A DNA stretch of 5,798 nucleotides from Candidatus Symbiothrix sp. (GTDB taxonomy: Bacteria; Bacteroidota; Bacteroidia; Bacteroidales; Azobacteroidaceae). The translations under genes were made by a program, and so were the position numbers. The notes beneath the pieces are model-generated. The model searched no databases. It was not told the DNA's origin and was given only the letters and a program-made list of their open reading frames with translations. Where the stretch lies: assembly GCA_031270925.1 (NCBI GenBank), contig JAISWY010000283.1, forward strand, positions 1 through 5,798, read 5' to 3'. Shown one piece after another: positions 5,704 to 5,798 of the stretch. The first letter of the stretch is position 1, and the number at the start of each line of letters is the position of its first letter.

Positions 5704-5798
5704 AATCCGCCAAACATACCATATATAAGCAATTACTACCGGAATAAACAACGAAACAATCGACATCGCTTTCAAGGTAAACAAGCTTGAACTGCTGT
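5686..5798 (-). CDS. cydB: Cytochrome bd ubiquinol oxidase subunit II, C-terminal end (partial)
   Basis: On the minus strand a frame enters from the right edge and stops at TAG (5688-5686). It gives 36 full residues: SSSSLFTLKAMSIVSLFIP, then VVIAYIWYVWRILDRRR. The pattern SSxxxTLxxM, a hydrophobic helix with a Pro and YxxW, then a short basic tail matches the end of CydB, the subunit that pairs with CydA in the cytoplasmic-membrane quinol oxidase using O2 at high affinity. E. coli CydB has a similar SSQLTLNVM segment before its last helix. The 5' part lies outside the window, so cydA, length and start cannot be checked. It converges on rlmN and overlaps its last 18 bases. The call rests on recognising a short tail; another polytopic membrane protein is possible. 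Confidence 0.75.
   Translation of the reverse strand, partial: SSSSLFTLKAMSIVSLFIPVVIAYIWYVWRILDRRR

Noticed and set aside
1..5798. A new multi-gene system (defence, mobile element or biosynthetic cluster)
   Set aside because: All substantial genes fall in known, ordinary families with no functional link, and there are no transposase, integrase, CRISPR or toxin-antitoxin features. The window offers regulatory oddities, not a new system.

Overview
This window looks like a chromosomal segment from a member of the Bacteroidota, probably the order Bacteroidales. Three things suggest this. Two TAnnTTTG boxes, the Bacteroidota -7 promoter element, lie upstream of genes. The A/T-rich leaders lack Shine-Dalgarno sequences. 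The gene set is also typical: a GH92 lipoprotein glycosidase, a large membrane-anchored SurA/PpiD-type chaperone, RlmN and a Bacteroidota-like CydB tail. The genus cannot be told from the sequence alone.

Layout, left to right. Bases 1-220 hold no confident gene. They carry two perfect hairpins side by side (20-43 and 53-69), probably the edge of a dispersed palindromic repeat or the 3' end of a transcript entering from the left. An open frame also runs in from the left edge and stops at 114. A TAACTTTG box at 209-216 sits only 4 bases before the next start codon. Bases 221-2401 encode a family 92 glycoside hydrolase (alpha-mannosidase family) with a lipoprotein signal. The 71-base gap that follows holds a perfect 17-base palindrome (2408-2424) and a TACCTTTG promoter box (2432-2439). 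Bases 2473-4608 encode a 711-residue, N-terminally anchored periplasmic foldase-like protein (SurA_N/PpiD type) whose parvulin domain appears to lack its catalytic histidines. An 11-bp terminator-like hairpin with a T-rich tail (4636-4686) ends almost at the start of rlmN (4696-5703), the 23S rRNA A2503 methyltransferase. On the opposite strand, the last codons of a cytochrome bd oxidase subunit II gene (cydB) enter from the right edge and overlap the rlmN 3' end by 18 bp.

The genes do not form one pathway. They are a glycan-degrading envelope lipoprotein, an envelope protein-folding factor, an rRNA-modifying enzyme and a respiratory oxidase subunit: housekeeping and envelope functions in a compact stretch. 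I found no mobile-element gene, CRISPR array, RNA gene or defence system, and no new multi-gene system. The points most worth a second look are regulatory and structural: the hairpin pair at the left edge, the promoter box almost touching the GH92 start, the palindrome in front of the ppiD-like gene, and the terminator hairpin that leaves rlmN without an obvious promoter.
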